From positions 1 through 64,000 of the forward strand of contig JAICGJ010000003.1 of assembly GCA_025923195.1 (NCBI GenBank): a DNA stretch of 64,000 nucleotides, in the 5' to 3' direction. This stretch comes from Chryseolinea sp. (GTDB lineage Bacteria > Bacteroidota > Bacteroidia > Cytophagales > Cyclobacteriaceae). The notes beneath the pieces were generated by a model, which was not told the DNA's origin, did no database searches, and worked only from the letters and a program-made list of their open reading frames with translations. Shown here piece by piece: positions 1 through 11,900 of the stretch; positions within the stretch are counted from its first letter, which is position 1, and each line of letters begins with the position of its first letter. The position numbers were made by a program, and so were the translations under genes.

Positions 1-18
1 CTGACTAAAAAAACATTT

Positions 19-2394
19 ATGATAAAAAATTATCTTGTAATAGCCTGGCGTAACTTTATAAAGCATCGCACTTTCAGCCTGATCAATATTATTGGGTTTT
101 CGCTGGCGATGTCCTCATGCTTCCTCATTTTCTTTCACATTCGGAGCGAACTTAGTTATGAAAAAAATTTTCCGAAGCATGAAAAGATTTACCGCGTACA
201 TCCACCGGAATGGGCCAAAAGTTCACCTCCGCTAGCGGGAGCTATGCTCGATTTCTTCCCAGAAGTAAAATCTGCCGCACGGTTTTACCAGTGGGGAAAC
301 CGCGTCTTCAGCCATGGCGACTTTCACACGGAATTAAAAAGTGGATTCTGTGCAGACTCATCGGCTATTGAAATGTTCGACCTTGAATTTGTCTTTGGAA
401 GTCCCGAAAAGTCTCTGCGCGCCTATAACACCATTGTACTTACTGAATCAGCTGCGAGGACTTTTTTTGGTGACGAGGATCCAACGGGCAGGATGCTTCG
501 AGTGGCGGCCAATACAGAATATGCAATCACAGGTGTGATCAGGGACTTACCCGAAAATACGCACTTCAAATTCGATTATTTGATCCCCTTCACTACTTTC
601 TATAAAGACATACCTGAAAACTGGACCTCCTCGAAAGGATGGATGGCACCCTATACCTATGTACTCATTGAGGAGAATGAATTTCCCAATGTGCTATCAA
701 AAGTGGAGGGGTTTCTATTGAAATTCTATGAAGGTCGGGGGACGCCGGAAGAAATTAAAGCAAATGCAAAACTTGAATTTCAACCACTAACTGATATTCA
801 CCTTCATTCACACCTGGAACAAGAGATGAGTGCCAACAGCAACGCAGGCTATGTCTATATTTTTGGTGCCGTTGCTGTCTTCATCATTTTCATCGCCTCA
901 GTAAATTTTATAAATCTTAATATTTCACTTGCGTTCAGACGAATGAAGGAAACGGGTATGCGAAAAGCGATGGGGGCATTTCGATCGCAGATCATCCGTC
1001 AATATCTCACAGAGACTATGCTCACTAGTTTTATTTCCTTTATCATCGCCCTGGCGCTTTTCTTTGCAGTGCTGCCAAATTACAACTCCCTGGCCGGACG
1101 CGCAGTGCAGCCAGCAGAAATATTTAAACTTCAGAATATTGGAATAATGTTAGCCCTCATCCTCGGTGTAAGCCTCATTTCCGGCCTCTATCCTGCAATT
1201 TTTATTTCAAGCTTCAGGCCCATTGAGTCATTGAAAGGCCAAAAAGATCCCCGGTCGTTTACGTCGTACATTCGAAAAGGGCTCGTCGTTTTTCAATTCG
1301 CTGCGTCCGTATTCATGATAGCCTGCACGATCATTATTTTTCGACAAATGAAGTATTTTGAATCGACAGATCTCGGCTTCAATAAAGATCAGATCGTTGC
1401 GGTGAAATTATATGGAGGGCTGGCTGAAAAGTTTGCAAATGACCAGCAAGTAATCAAGACCGCTTTGAAAAGCAATACGTCGATCATTAACGTCGGGTCA
1501 TCATCGGTATTACCTGGTGACATGATAAGCGTTGAAAGCGTTGTGCCCGAGGGTGCAGATCCCAATGCGGAATTTCCGTCATTCCGGGTTATCAGGGCGG
1601 ATTACGATCTTGCATCAGCACTTGAGTTGAAAATGCTTGAAGGGAGAAATTTTTCACCTCAATACAATGACTCAGCTTCGTTCCTGATCAATGAGACTGC
1701 GGCAAAGGCACTTAATCTGACCCACCCCGTCGGGAGCAGAATTACTAACCAAACCTTCGGGCTAACAGGAACCGTCATTGGCTTAATAACAGATTTTCAT
1801 TTTACATCCCTTCACAATCCCATAGAGCCACTCTTGATCGAGTACAAGCCGTCGTGGACGTCCTATCTGTACATTAAAACAAAGTCTGAAGACGTACAAT
1901 CCACCTTACAGTTTATTGAGCAAACCCTCAAACGAATTGAGCCATCGAACTTGTTCACACATACCTTTATTGACGAACGATGGGATCTTCAGTATCGTGA
2001 AGAAAATAAAATGAGTGCCCTTTTCAATGCGTTTTCCATCTTCATGATCGGAATTTCGTGCATCGGCCTATTTGGCCTTTCCGCTATTGCTATCGAAGCA
2101 CGCAAAAAAGAAATAGGTATCCGGAAAGTAGTTGGCGCCAGTTCGCAAACCATCGTACGCATCATTTCAAATGAATTTCTTGTGATGGTGTTATTGGGAT
2201 CCGCGATTGCATTGCCGGCCGCCTGGTATGCGATGGATCAATGGCTCCAAAAATTCGTATTCAAGATCGCTATAACAGGTGACACGTTTTTACTTACACT
2301 AATAGTGGCCATCTCGGTCGCATTCTGCGCTGTGCTCTCCAACGCCCTGAAGGCAGCGCGAAGCAATCCCGTCAACTCATTGCGGAATGAATAA
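19..2394 (+). CDS. ABC transporter permease, FtsX/MacB-like
   Basis: ORF of 791 aa; N-terminal MacB periplasmic-core-like region and two FtsX-type permease segments ending in 'EIGIRKVVGASSQTIVRII...AARSNPVNSLRNE', typical of Bacteroidota permeases. Confidence 0.93.
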   Translation: MIKNYLVIAWRNFIKHRTFSLINIIGFSLAMSSCFLIFFHIRSELSYEKNFPKHEKIYRVHPPEWAKSSPPLAGAMLDFFPEVKSAARFYQWGNRVFSHGDFHTELKSGFCADSSAIEMFDLEFVFGSPEKSLRAYNTIVLTESAARTFFGDEDPTGRMLRVAANTEYAITGVIRDLPENTHFKFDYLIPFTTFYKDIPENWTSSKGWMAPYTYVLIEENEFPNVLSKVEGFLLKFYEGRGTPEEIKANAKLEFQPLTDIHLHSHLEQEMSANSNAGYVYIFGAVAVFIIFIASVNFINLNISLAFRRMKETGMRKAMGAFRSQIIRQYLTETMLTSFISFIIALALFFAVLPNYNSLAGRAVQPAEIFKLQNIGIMLALILGVSLISGLYPAIFISSFRPIESLKGQKDPRSFTSYIRKGLVVFQFAASVFMIACTIIIFRQMKYFESTDLGFNKDQIVAVKLYGGLAEKFANDQQVIKTALKSNTSIINVGSSSVLPGDMISVESVVPEGADPNAEFPSFRVIRADYDLASALELKMLEGRNFSPQYNDSASFLINETAAKALNLTHPVGSRITNQTFGLTGTVIGLITDFHFTSLHNPIEPLLIEYKPSWTSYLYIKTKSEDVQSTLQFIEQTLKRIEPSNLFTHTFIDERWDLQYREENKMSALFNAFSIFMIGISCIGLFGLSAIAIEARKKEIGIRKVVGASSQTIVRIISNEFLVMVLLGSAIALPAAWYAMDQWLQKFVFKIAITGDTFLLTLIVAISVAFCAVLSNALKAARSNPVNSLRNE

Positions 2395-2425
2395 AGTATA
2401 GTTTTATGTTTCAGGAGCTGATAAG

Positions 2426-5338
2426 TCATTTGACGTTATTCAAGAATCCAACGACATCTGCCAAATCCTGATCGCTCAACCCGAGTGATGAGGCGTCAGG
2501 CATTAAACTCTTTTCTGATTTGTGCCTGGATGACACTTCGCTAACGGGTATAATGCGCCTAACACCGTTGAGATCTTTGATCACAATTGTTTCTTTTCCG
2601 TCGGCAACTAAGAATCCAAATTGAGACTGACCATCCTTTGTATTGATTGTCCAGCCTTCGTACCCAAAAACTATGCCGGCAGACGGATTCACAATGGCAT
2701 CCATCAATGCTTGTTTGTCAAATTTATCTTTGATCAATGTAAGTTCAGGACCTATTTCCTTTCCCATGGATTTAACCTTATGACAAGCGCCGCACTTATT
2801 CTCAAAGATTACTACTCCTTTTTTTTCATCTGGCTTCAATGAGGCGATCGATGGTATAGCATAATTATGTTTATCATCTGACGCAAAGTATTGAGACGCC
2901 TGTACTCTGACGGTTCGATCAGGGCTGTTCAATATGCGCTCGGTCACGACCGGATACAGTGCTTTGGGAAACTTACCTTCAGAAACCATGGACAGGATCA
3001 TTTTGCTCCCGACAATATCCGAAGCCATTTCGCGGGCACTTCGCCTTTTTTCATCCATCGGTATAACCTCATCCAGCACATTGCTCATTTTGACTTTCAT
3101 TTCAGCAACCTTTCTTTCGTGGGCGGGGTCGAATCCACCCTTGCTCCAGTCTGCAAGCTTAAACCAGTCATTGCTTTGCCGGAAAGAAAGCCAATAGGAC
3201 GACTGCTCCATCACATCCTTAAGCGTGTTTTTAGTCAATTCAGCCATCGCCGAAACGGCCCTCCTGTCGTTGATAAATGCGAGCGCCGTAATCGCGCGTT
3301 CTCGTTCTCTCGCGCTAAGTTTGGGGGACTGCGCGCGAAGTTTAAGATGATCGATATAGCTCGGCGGATGCAGCCTCCAAACGACCGCCTCCATTCTCTC
3401 GTCCCATGACTCCGGCTTCTGATCTGCCGCATCGAACAAGACTGCAGCGGCTTTCAAAAAGTCGTCTTCTTGACCAGTTACTGCATTACCCAACGCTTCC
3501 AGAAACCAACGGTCTTTCGAGTCAAAGTCTTTTAGGAGAGCCAAAAGGATAGGCTTCGTAACGGAATAGGGATATTCGGACAGGGCAATTAATACTTCCC
3601 TTTTTAAAAACTCAGAAGGATCGTCCGCCAAACCAGTAGCATAGGGAATGATATCTCCCGAAGAGTGACGCAAAGCCCTGAACGCAACGGTACGGATATC
3701 TTCATCTTTGTGCTTCAGAAGTTTTTCTACCTCAGTCTTTCCAGAATCCCCTAAGCCCACGAGAACCCAAACAGCGCGAGCCCGATGATAGGAATTCTCA
3801 GAGTCAAGCAATTTACTAACCTCTGGTATTGCATCTGTTCCCTTCGCCTTCAACTTCTCACCGGCTTCAAATCGAACGTTTATGGCGGGATTTAGCAGTG
3901 CTTCGATACACCCACGAACGGTCGACATGTCAAGAACCGGACGATGGAGATCACTACCCTTAGGAGTTATCCGATAGATTCTGCCATAACCTGTCGAATC
4001 ATCCATTTGATGACCACCAACTACCGGATCATACCAGTCGGCAACATATATCGCTCCTTCAGTGCCTACAGCCACGTCACTTGGACGAAACCACTTATCC
4101 GCCTGGCTGTTTTCAAGAGAATCATTCCAAACATAATCTTCATTGTCGTCGCTGAGGGACGTGATGAAATTCGTTCTCTTACCTAAATCGTAACCCGAAA
4201 GATGGCGCTTGGGGTGATACGAAAAAATAACGTTTCTACCGGCATCCGCACTCAGCAATGTTCCCCGGAACTGTTCACCAAAGGCGTCGCCCTCGTACAC
4301 AACGATGCCGGTAGGCGCGCCTGCGCCCGTACGGTCTCCTGCGGGGATAACGCCCGGATCATCCTGATGCCAATGAGCAGTGAATACATCCTGGCCCGGC
4401 CGCTGATCAGCCTGCCAATACCGCGTGCCATCTGCACTAAAATATCCAGCATTTCCTCCTTCCATCAACCAGGTAGTACGACAGGTTACAACCTGGTCGT
4501 CATTATCATTTTGCCAAAGGTCTCCCCTTGAATCAACGGCGAGCTCATATGCATTTCTAAAATTGTGACCCAACACTTTCATATTTTTTCCGTCAGGGTT
4601 TATGCGTAATGCCAGGCCCCCAACCCAAACCTTCCCGTCGTCGCTTTTCATATTGCCGCTGTTCTGTGTATTGTAAGGAGACCCACCGGTATACATACTT
4701 CCTGATCGCAATGTCCAACCACTTTTATCGGTCACAACATGAGGGCCAGCATTGCCGGTCGGGAAATAAAAATTTCCATCCGGTCCACCTACAATGGCAT
4801 GCAATGAATGGTCATGGTCCAGCCCGCCAAATCCTGTCAGGAAAATTTCCTTTTTGTCCGGGTGATCATCAGCGTCTTCATCTGTGTAGACAATAAGATT
4901 GGGGGAACAGGACACAAAAACTCTATTACCAATCACTGCTATTCCAAGTGGTGAAATGAGGTCCTTGTCCTGAACAAAAACTTTGGAATCGTCGGCCCGT
5001 CCGTCTCCATCCCGGTCCTCGAGTATAACTACCCGATCGCCTTGCTGATGATGAAGTGCTTTGGTGGAGTCGTTATTATAGTTGCGATAATTTACAGCCT
5101 CAGTAACCCATAACCTGCCTTTACTATCGATATCAATATTGGTGGGGTTAAAAAACATAGGAGATTCTGCCCACAATTTCGCTTCAAGATCATCAGGCAA
5201 ATACAGCTGCGGCTTATTCATCGTACCTTCTTTCTGCTGGCAAGACAGTATGGCCATTGCTGACAATACAAAAACGAGCAAGCGGTGCGAGGCCGATTTC
5301 AAAGTGTTGCAAGTCAATCTGCCAAAAGTAGAATTCAT
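2426..5338 (-). CDS. PVC-type heme-binding / membrane-bound dehydrogenase-like protein with HEAT-like repeats and C-terminal cytochrome c domain
   Basis: 970 aa; lipoprotein-like N-terminus (AILSCQQKEG), beta-propeller-like region, HEAT-like repeats, CxxCH heme motif 'CGACHKVKS' near the C-terminus. Confidence 0.9.
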   Translation of the reverse strand: MNSTFGRLTCNTLKSASHRLLVFVLSAMAILSCQQKEGTMNKPQLYLPDDLEAKLWAESPMFFNPTNIDIDSKGRLWVTEAVNYRNYNNDSTKALHHQQGDRVVILEDRDGDGRADDSKVFVQDKDLISPLGIAVIGNRVFVSCSPNLIVYTDEDADDHPDKKEIFLTGFGGLDHDHSLHAIVGGPDGNFYFPTGNAGPHVVTDKSGWTLRSGSMYTGGSPYNTQNSGNMKSDDGKVWVGGLALRINPDGKNMKVLGHNFRNAYELAVDSRGDLWQNDNDDQVVTCRTTWLMEGGNAGYFSADGTRYWQADQRPGQDVFTAHWHQDDPGVIPAGDRTGAGAPTGIVVYEGDAFGEQFRGTLLSADAGRNVIFSYHPKRHLSGYDLGKRTNFITSLSDDNEDYVWNDSLENSQADKWFRPSDVAVGTEGAIYVADWYDPVVGGHQMDDSTGYGRIYRITPKGSDLHRPVLDMSTVRGCIEALLNPAINVRFEAGEKLKAKGTDAIPEVSKLLDSENSYHRARAVWVLVGLGDSGKTEVEKLLKHKDEDIRTVAFRALRHSSGDIIPYATGLADDPSEFLKREVLIALSEYPYSVTKPILLALLKDFDSKDRWFLEALGNAVTGQEDDFLKAAAVLFDAADQKPESWDERMEAVVWRLHPPSYIDHLKLRAQSPKLSARERERAITALAFINDRRAVSAMAELTKNTLKDVMEQSSYWLSFRQSNDWFKLADWSKGGFDPAHERKVAEMKVKMSNVLDEVIPMDEKRRSAREMASDIVGSKMILSMVSEGKFPKALYPVVTERILNSPDRTVRVQASQYFASDDKHNYAIPSIASLKPDEKKGVVIFENKCGACHKVKSMGKEIGPELTLIKDKFDKQALMDAIVNPSAGIVFGYEGWTINTKDGQSQFGFLVADGKETIVIKDLNGVRRIIPVSEVSSRHKSEKSLMPDASSLGLSDQDLADVVGFLNNVK

Positions 5339-5775
5339 AATAAAGGACTCCTCTAACTTTCTTAATCGTTCTGTTGAAACTAAGAACTTTACGGGGACCG
5401 TCCAAACCTTGCGTCATGATATGGGTTCGATACATAATCTTGTCAAAACAGCACACTGAAAAATACGGACTGAGTGTTCAATTCAAAAAAACAAATAACC
5501 CTGAACTGTGGGATTATGAGAAAACAGTACAAACGTAAATGATCCCAAACTTCAAATTCCAATGTAATATGCAAGCCTTAGCCAAAACGATACGGGAGCG
5601 GATTACATAGGGATTAGATCCGTGGCAAAGTGCGGATAATTGTGCCTGCGGGACGCTCTGGATCGACATTCCTTCTTTCTAAACTCGATCTCAGAATCTT
5701 ACATGACCCAAAAAGGTGATTGATCAACCTATTTATAACCCCTTCCTTTGTACAAGAAATCAACTTGTGATCTGA

Positions 5776-5883
5776 ATGCAATTGCGGCAGTCTAACGTGT
5801 TCGAAATGAAACTGAATCGCCATATGATTTTTTTACTGCTGTATCTGCTCATCCTCTTAACAACCTTTATTTTAAGTTCGTAA
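5776..5883 (+). CDS. possible small single-TM peptide (35 aa, or 25 aa from the ATG at 5806)
   Basis: Manual reading: MQLRQSNVFEMKLNRHMIFLLLYLLILLTTFILSS*; stop codon is 3 nt before the GH5 ATG at 5887; below the length cutoff of the ORF track. Confidence 0.3.
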   Translation: MQLRQSNVFEMKLNRHMIFLLLYLLILLTTFILSS

Positions 5884-5886
5884 GCT

Positions 5887-7035
5887 ATGGTCCAGACTAT
5901 CATTTTGAATTTCAGTCGCCGGGTCATTTCAAGTTTGTTCCTCATCAACATCTTGTTCATACAGTCCTGCGATTCGGATGAGGATCCTATTGCCACTGTG
6001 GATTCTACCTTTAAGGTTGTGGGAACAAAACTGACAGATCCCTGTGGGGAAACGGTTATACTCAAGGGAGTTAACAAGATGAGCGTATTTGATGAAAATG
6101 ACTTATATGGGGAAAATTATTTTCCGGAGATCGCTAAAACCAATTCGAATTGCGTTCGAATTGTTTGGCAGGCGCAGTACAGTAATGGTTCTCCTTCGTT
6201 ACTCAATCAACTCGATTCTCTGATAAAAAACTGCATAGAAAATGAAATGATTCCTATGGTTGAAATGCACGACGCAACATGCAGCTGGAATGAATTGAAT
6301 GACGTTGTCAATTACTGGATTCAGCCGGGTGTTGTTCGAACTGTACAACGGTATGAACATGCGCTTCTTGTGAACATTGCAAATGAGGCAGGAGACGACG
6401 GCGTAACGGAACAACAATTTTTATCTGGCTATCAATCCGCCATAACGAAATTGCGTAACGCGGGAATTCGCACACCTCTCATTATCGATGCGAAAGGATG
6501 TGGAAAAGATCTTGATGTATTGGTACCAACAGCGGCTGCATTAATTGCTCATGATCCGGATCATAACGTTATGTTCTCAGTGCATCCATATTGGTCGAAA
6601 GTTGCCATACAAACGGTACAGCCGACTTTTATAAAAGATCAGATAGAGAAAGCTAAAGACAACAGCATTCCACTTTTGCTCGGTGAATTATGCGGGTATG
6701 GGGGTTGGCCCGGCCTAGACGAACCAGACGTTGCATCGTGCGAAGAGAAAGGATCAATCGATTATCAAACCCTATTGTCGGAAGCTGCTGCAAATGATAT
6801 CGGTTACCTCGTATGGGAATGGGGCCCGGGGAATGGATTTTATGAATACAATCCCCCAGTGCTATGCCCTGGCATGGATATGACGACCAATGGCACGTAT
6901 CAATCCATAGTTGACATCGTACCGGGATCAAAACCGAGAGGTTGGATTAGAGATGTTGTGCTTGATAGTCCTTACAGTGTTAAAAAAACAGCTACTAAGT
7001 CCTCATACATATTGAATGGTTTCAAGTGTCAGTGA
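5887..7035 (+). CDS. GH5-family glycoside hydrolase (cellulase/mannanase-like), lipoprotein
   Basis: 382 aa; lipobox-like 'LFIQSC'; 'LVNIANEAGDD' and 'LLLGELCGYG' fit the GH5 acid/base and nucleophile motifs. Confidence 0.82.
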   Translation: MVQTIILNFSRRVISSLFLINILFIQSCDSDEDPIATVDSTFKVVGTKLTDPCGETVILKGVNKMSVFDENDLYGENYFPEIAKTNSNCVRIVWQAQYSNGSPSLLNQLDSLIKNCIENEMIPMVEMHDATCSWNELNDVVNYWIQPGVVRTVQRYEHALLVNIANEAGDDGVTEQQFLSGYQSAITKLRNAGIRTPLIIDAKGCGKDLDVLVPTAAALIAHDPDHNVMFSVHPYWSKVAIQTVQPTFIKDQIEKAKDNSIPLLLGELCGYGGWPGLDEPDVASCEEKGSIDYQTLLSEAAANDIGYLVWEWGPGNGFYEYNPPVLCPGMDMTTNGTYQSIVDIVPGSKPRGWIRDVVLDSPYSVKKTATKSSYILNGFKCQ

Positions 7036-7158
7036 TGAGTGCTTCATTAGTAAGGTTTGAATATGTCTAGACTGAATCCTGACCTAAAAGAGTGATTGAA
7101 TTCAAGTTTCGTCCTGCATTTCTTTGCTGAGTATCCTTTATATCAGACTTCTTCATAC

Positions 7159-8901
7159 ATGGCTTTCCCGATCGATACAAAAGTAAAACTTCCAAGAAGA
7201 TTTTGGATTCCACTTTGGGCCATCCTGGTCTCGTTTAGTCATATCGCGCGTGCGCAAGACTTGGAACAAATCGCAAACCAGAAACCAGTTGAGGTACATG
7301 GAGGCATTGATGCCCGAGCAATATTTTATGATGCCAATGGTATTGCACCTCGATACCTACCTTTCAATTATTATTTGACAGGTTCTCCCGTTCTATCGCT
7401 TTATGGAATCGAAATTCCAGTGTATTTCAGTTTCAGCCGACAACAAAATTCATTTACACAGCCCTTCAATCAGTTTGGATTAAGTCCGCAGTACAAATGG
7501 ATAACACTTCACGCGGGTTATCGAAACTTGCAATATTCTCCCTTTACGCTTGCTGGACATACTTTTCTTGGTGGCGGTGTCGATTTACGCCCGGGAAAAT
7601 GGCGCGTGGGCGGTATGTACGGTCGCTTTAATAAAGCCACCGTCTTAGATACACTACAGGGTATCTATATTGAAAATTTTTCTTTCAAACGCACAGGTTA
7701 TGCGTTCAAGATCGGTTACGGTACGTCTGAACGATATATCGATTTTGTTGCTTTGCATGCAAAAGATCATGCAGGTTCTTCTCCCATAATCGAAAAGCAC
7801 TGGCTTGATTCTATGAAGATTACTCCAGCCGAAAATTTGGTGAGTGGATATCAAATGCGCTACACTTTTTTTGATGGAAAAATCAGTCTTGAAAGTGATG
7901 GCGCGTTTAGTGTATACACCGCAGATGCACGCTTAGACCCCATTGCAGACAGTGCTTCGGTAGAAAGTTTAGAGGCGTTCGAGAACTTCATTACAACAAA
8001 TTACAGTACTGAAGTATATGCTGCATTCCAGGCGAGTGCAACCTATAGATTAAAGTTGATGAGCTTTAAATTGCAATACCGATATGTAGAACCAGGATAT
8101 CAATCGATGGGCGCATACTTCCTGAACAACGATTTAGAAAACTGGACAATTAATCCGTCGCTAATTTTGCGCAAGGGCAGCCTGCGGTTTACGGGAAGCT
8201 TGGGCTTTCAACGCGATAACTTGCAAGACTTAAAACGGGCAACGTCTCACCGTGTTATTGGAGCGGCCAACCTCGCGGCAGAGTTGACTGATAAACTAGG
8301 ACTTGATCTTTCATATACGAATTTCAGCAACACGCAACGGGCCCGGATAGTGCGCTTCGCTGATTCGTTGCGTGTGGCTCAATCAACGCAAAATTTTTCC
8401 TTTTCACCACGCTATATCAAGACTACGGCCCTTAGAAGTTACTCCATTTTACTTTCTTTCAATTTCAATAGATTTCAAGAGCTCAATACGCAGCGGACGC
8501 TCGAAGGCACTGGAAATGACATCTTAACACAAACATATTTCGCTACGTACCAGGTTGGATTTTTGGCGTCCCGTTCTTCGCTGTTTGTTACAATTAACTA
8601 TGCGCGTCTGGGTAATGATAGTATCAAGGATCAGAATTCGGGCCTTTCGATTGGTGGTACAAAATCATTTGCTTCCAATAGAATTATTGTTACCGGTTCC
8701 AGTGGATACATCTTCAGTAATCGCAATGGCGGGCGAGGACATATTTTAAATGAATCATTACAAGCCAGGTTTATCGTACATCCCAAACATAGCTTTCAAA
8801 GCATGATCGTCTTCCTCGGAAACTATCCGGATAATGAGTCTGAGCTTCAAAGAAAATTTACCGAGATACGAGCTGAGCTGGGATATAACTTTAATTTTTA
8901 A
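7159..8901 (+). CDS. predicted outer-membrane beta-barrel-like protein (start revised from TTG 7096 to ATG 7159)
   Basis: Signal peptide after ATG 7159 (MAFPIDTKVKLPRRFWIPLWAILVSFSHIARAQD); alternating amphipathic strands; C-terminal '...RAELGYNFNF' ends in an aromatic like OM barrels. Confidence 0.7.
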   Translation: MAFPIDTKVKLPRRFWIPLWAILVSFSHIARAQDLEQIANQKPVEVHGGIDARAIFYDANGIAPRYLPFNYYLTGSPVLSLYGIEIPVYFSFSRQQNSFTQPFNQFGLSPQYKWITLHAGYRNLQYSPFTLAGHTFLGGGVDLRPGKWRVGGMYGRFNKATVLDTLQGIYIENFSFKRTGYAFKIGYGTSERYIDFVALHAKDHAGSSPIIEKHWLDSMKITPAENLVSGYQMRYTFFDGKISLESDGAFSVYTADARLDPIADSASVESLEAFENFITTNYSTEVYAAFQASATYRLKLMSFKLQYRYVEPGYQSMGAYFLNNDLENWTINPSLILRKGSLRFTGSLGFQRDNLQDLKRATSHRVIGAANLAAELTDKLGLDLSYTNFSNTQRARIVRFADSLRVAQSTQNFSFSPRYIKTTALRSYSILLSFNFNRFQELNTQRTLEGTGNDILTQTYFATYQVGFLASRSSLFVTINYARLGNDSIKDQNSGLSIGGTKSFASNRIIVTGSSGYIFSNRNGGRGHILNESLQARFIVHPKHSFQSMIVFLGNYPDNESELQRKFTEIRAELGYNFNF

Positions 8902-8906
8902 GACAC

Positions 8907-11900
8907 ATGAAAGCTTGGAAAATCTTTTTTCTGATGGTGATGGGTGTGTGTACGATGACCGCTGTGGCACAGTCTCCGATACGCGTACAGATTCAGGTGA
9001 GTAGACCATATCCAAATAAGATATCAGATTTCCAGTCGAATCCGAATCAGGTGGTGATCTTATTGACCAACAACTCACAAGTCACCCACAACGTTCAGCT
9101 CTTGGGATCAGTCAATGGCGATAATAACGTCAGCGTAAGGACCGCCAATAACTACAGGAGCAGCAGGCCTATTGTTGTGGCACCGTTATCGCTAACCCGT
9201 GTATCGGCAGATGACATTGGTGCGCTTTTTAATACCAACACCCTCGTATTTGCCGGAATAACGAAAGAGGAGGCGACACGAATGAACGGTCTACCGGAAG
9301 GTGTCTATCAAATTTGTGTCAAGGTTATAGATTATGTTACCCGTACTCCGTTGTCTGAAGATGAGCCGTTAGGTTGCAGTAATATTTTTATGGTAAGCAA
9401 TTTGGAGCCGCCAGTAGTCATCAAGCCGTTTGCAGATGATTCGTTAAAAGCGCAATCGCCCCAGAACGTGGTGTTCAGTTGGTCATTGCCTCCTGGCGCG
9501 CCACCTTCTACACAATACAATGTTCGACTTGTTGAACTGCCTGATGCTAACAGAAATCCGTTTGATGTGATGCGATCTTCACGTCAGCCTTACTTTGAAA
9601 CTGTGGTGGTTGGTGCTCCTACGATATTGTACGGTCCTGCTGAGCCGCCGTTGGTTGAGGGCAGAAGGTACGCCCTTATGGTTACCGCAATTGATCCATT
9701 TAACAATGTAGTGTTCCGAAATGATGGAAGGAGCGAGGTCGTTGCTTTTACATACGGTAGGCCCGAACGCAAAAGTTTGATTTCGTTTCAGAGAATTGAA
9801 CGCCGTTCGTCGTTTGTAAATTTGCCTAGAACGGTAATCACCGGCAAAATTAATTGGTATTATCGCGCTTCAGAAGAAAAAGGGTTTGGGTTGTCTTCGA
9901 TGGTTGGCGCACCTTATCACTCCAATGCTGCCATGAGAGAAGCCATGATCGATCCATCGTCAGGTCCGGAGGCCACCACGACATTTCAACGGGCAGTGAG
10001 AGATGTGAATGCCTCGGTGGCAAGACTACCTGCAGCTGCTCCGAAACAATCGGTAATAAGCAGCCCTTTGAGTGCTGCGAGGAAAACATCCTCGGTCGGT
10101 GTTGTGATTTCGGGTGGACAGCCATTAACCAGCGTGACAACAGCGGAATTAAGCGCGTCGAGCAAATATTTGAGCTACATTCCAAATCTTTCTAAAAGAG
10201 GTGATACACCTCATCCGATGAAACGGGCTGCCGTAAAATTATATGCAGTAAGTACAGCAGGCAAGGAAAGCTTACTCGCTTCGACAACAACCGACGATGA
10301 AGGATCATTCGAAGCTGCTATTGTCAATGTTGCTTTCTATAATCCGGCGCTCGGAGATAAAATTAAGGTATACATCGACCATCCGGATTTTGTGCTGCAG
10401 GAGGCGACTCTCACTTTAACAAAGCCGGATTATACGGGAAAGTATGATTTGGGGACGCTGTGGGCTTTGGCGCGGACGTATCGTTTGAAACCTAAAGTCC
10501 TAGATGAAGGGAAGGTCGAAGTTAGTGATGCCATCGTTGAAATTTATCGCCCGGTCTCCTACTATGACAAAGATCCCAACGTGAAGAATGAAGGATCTTT
10601 AAAAAATGATTCGATCGTAAGAATCAACGGACAGCCCTGCGTGAAAGTGGCCGCTGTACGTTCCGGCAGTACCGCGCTTCGATTATTCTACAGTGACAAC
10701 TTCATGGATTATTATACCATTAGAGTTGTTCATAAAACACTGAAACCTCTTGTTCAGACATTAAGCATCTCCGGTTACGGAGGCGTCAAAGAGGAGGTTT
10801 CCCTTGTTGAGCAGACCTATTCTTGTGTGACTGGAATGCCCAGTTTGAAGGGCACGGTTGTAAAAAGATTGAGCCCAGAGATAAATGTTCCGGGTGCCAT
10901 CGTTACCTTATATTTCAACGACGATGCCGACTATGGTCCTAAGAAAAGTTCGACGATTGAAAATATCGGGAAACAATATTATGATCAGGCGGGAGTTAAG
11001 GTTTCGGCAGTGAGTTTGATAGGCAATACGCCTGGCGTTACGAAACCCAAGCCCATTGCATCTGGCCTCGGACCGACGAAAAGTGTCGTCGGAAATTTAA
11101 ACTTGATTGCACCAGCTCCCGCGACTTCGAGTACAACCAGTCCTTACGCCTCAACCTTCGTAGGAAGATCCGCAACAAGCTTGAGCGCTGCGGCGGTCTT
11201 ATCAAATACAAGATCCACCACCACCGATTCCCTCGGTAGCTTCTTGTTTACTGACTTACCCATCAGCGCAAAAGAAACTAGAATGACGGTGAGAATACCA
11301 GGCTATGAAAAGGTATTTGAGTTCAAAGTGATGATCGCTGTGAAGGGTACCGAATACAATTTGGGAAAAGTGTATCTGGACATGACTGTGTTTACAATTG
11401 GAGGCATTGTTAAGAACGAAGAAGGCCAACCTATTTCGCGCCCCGTTGTTAGATGGGTTTCCGGTGGTAATCCTAAGGAAGGTGATGAATATGGTCGATT
11501 TGCAATTGAAAATACAGCCGGTAAAGATACGCTGATCGTTTCAAAATTGGGTTTCGAAGAAAAGCGCATACCAGTTACGCTTACCGAACCCGTTGTACCT
11601 GATAATAAATCGGGTAAAACAGATAGAGGTTCAATGAAATCGCAAGTTGTTTCGCCGGCCTTGTGGAGTCAACAACTATTGGCACTACCTTCTTATTCCG
11701 CTGTCACAGCATCGACGCCAACATTTTCTGCTGCTGGATTAGGATTGCATACCGTGCATACTGTAAATCGCAAGGTTCTTCAGTTAAGCACGCAACCGCC
11801 TTCAAATAATACCAAAAAGAAAACTGCCGATGCATTTAGTGTTGCGGATTCTAAAGTTGCCCTGGCGTCGCTTTATAGTGTGCTGATTACGCCTGAACAG

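Noticed and set aside
2891-3409. 172-aa plus-strand ORF
   Set aside because: Fully antisense to the confidently identified heme-binding protein; composition is shadow-frame-like
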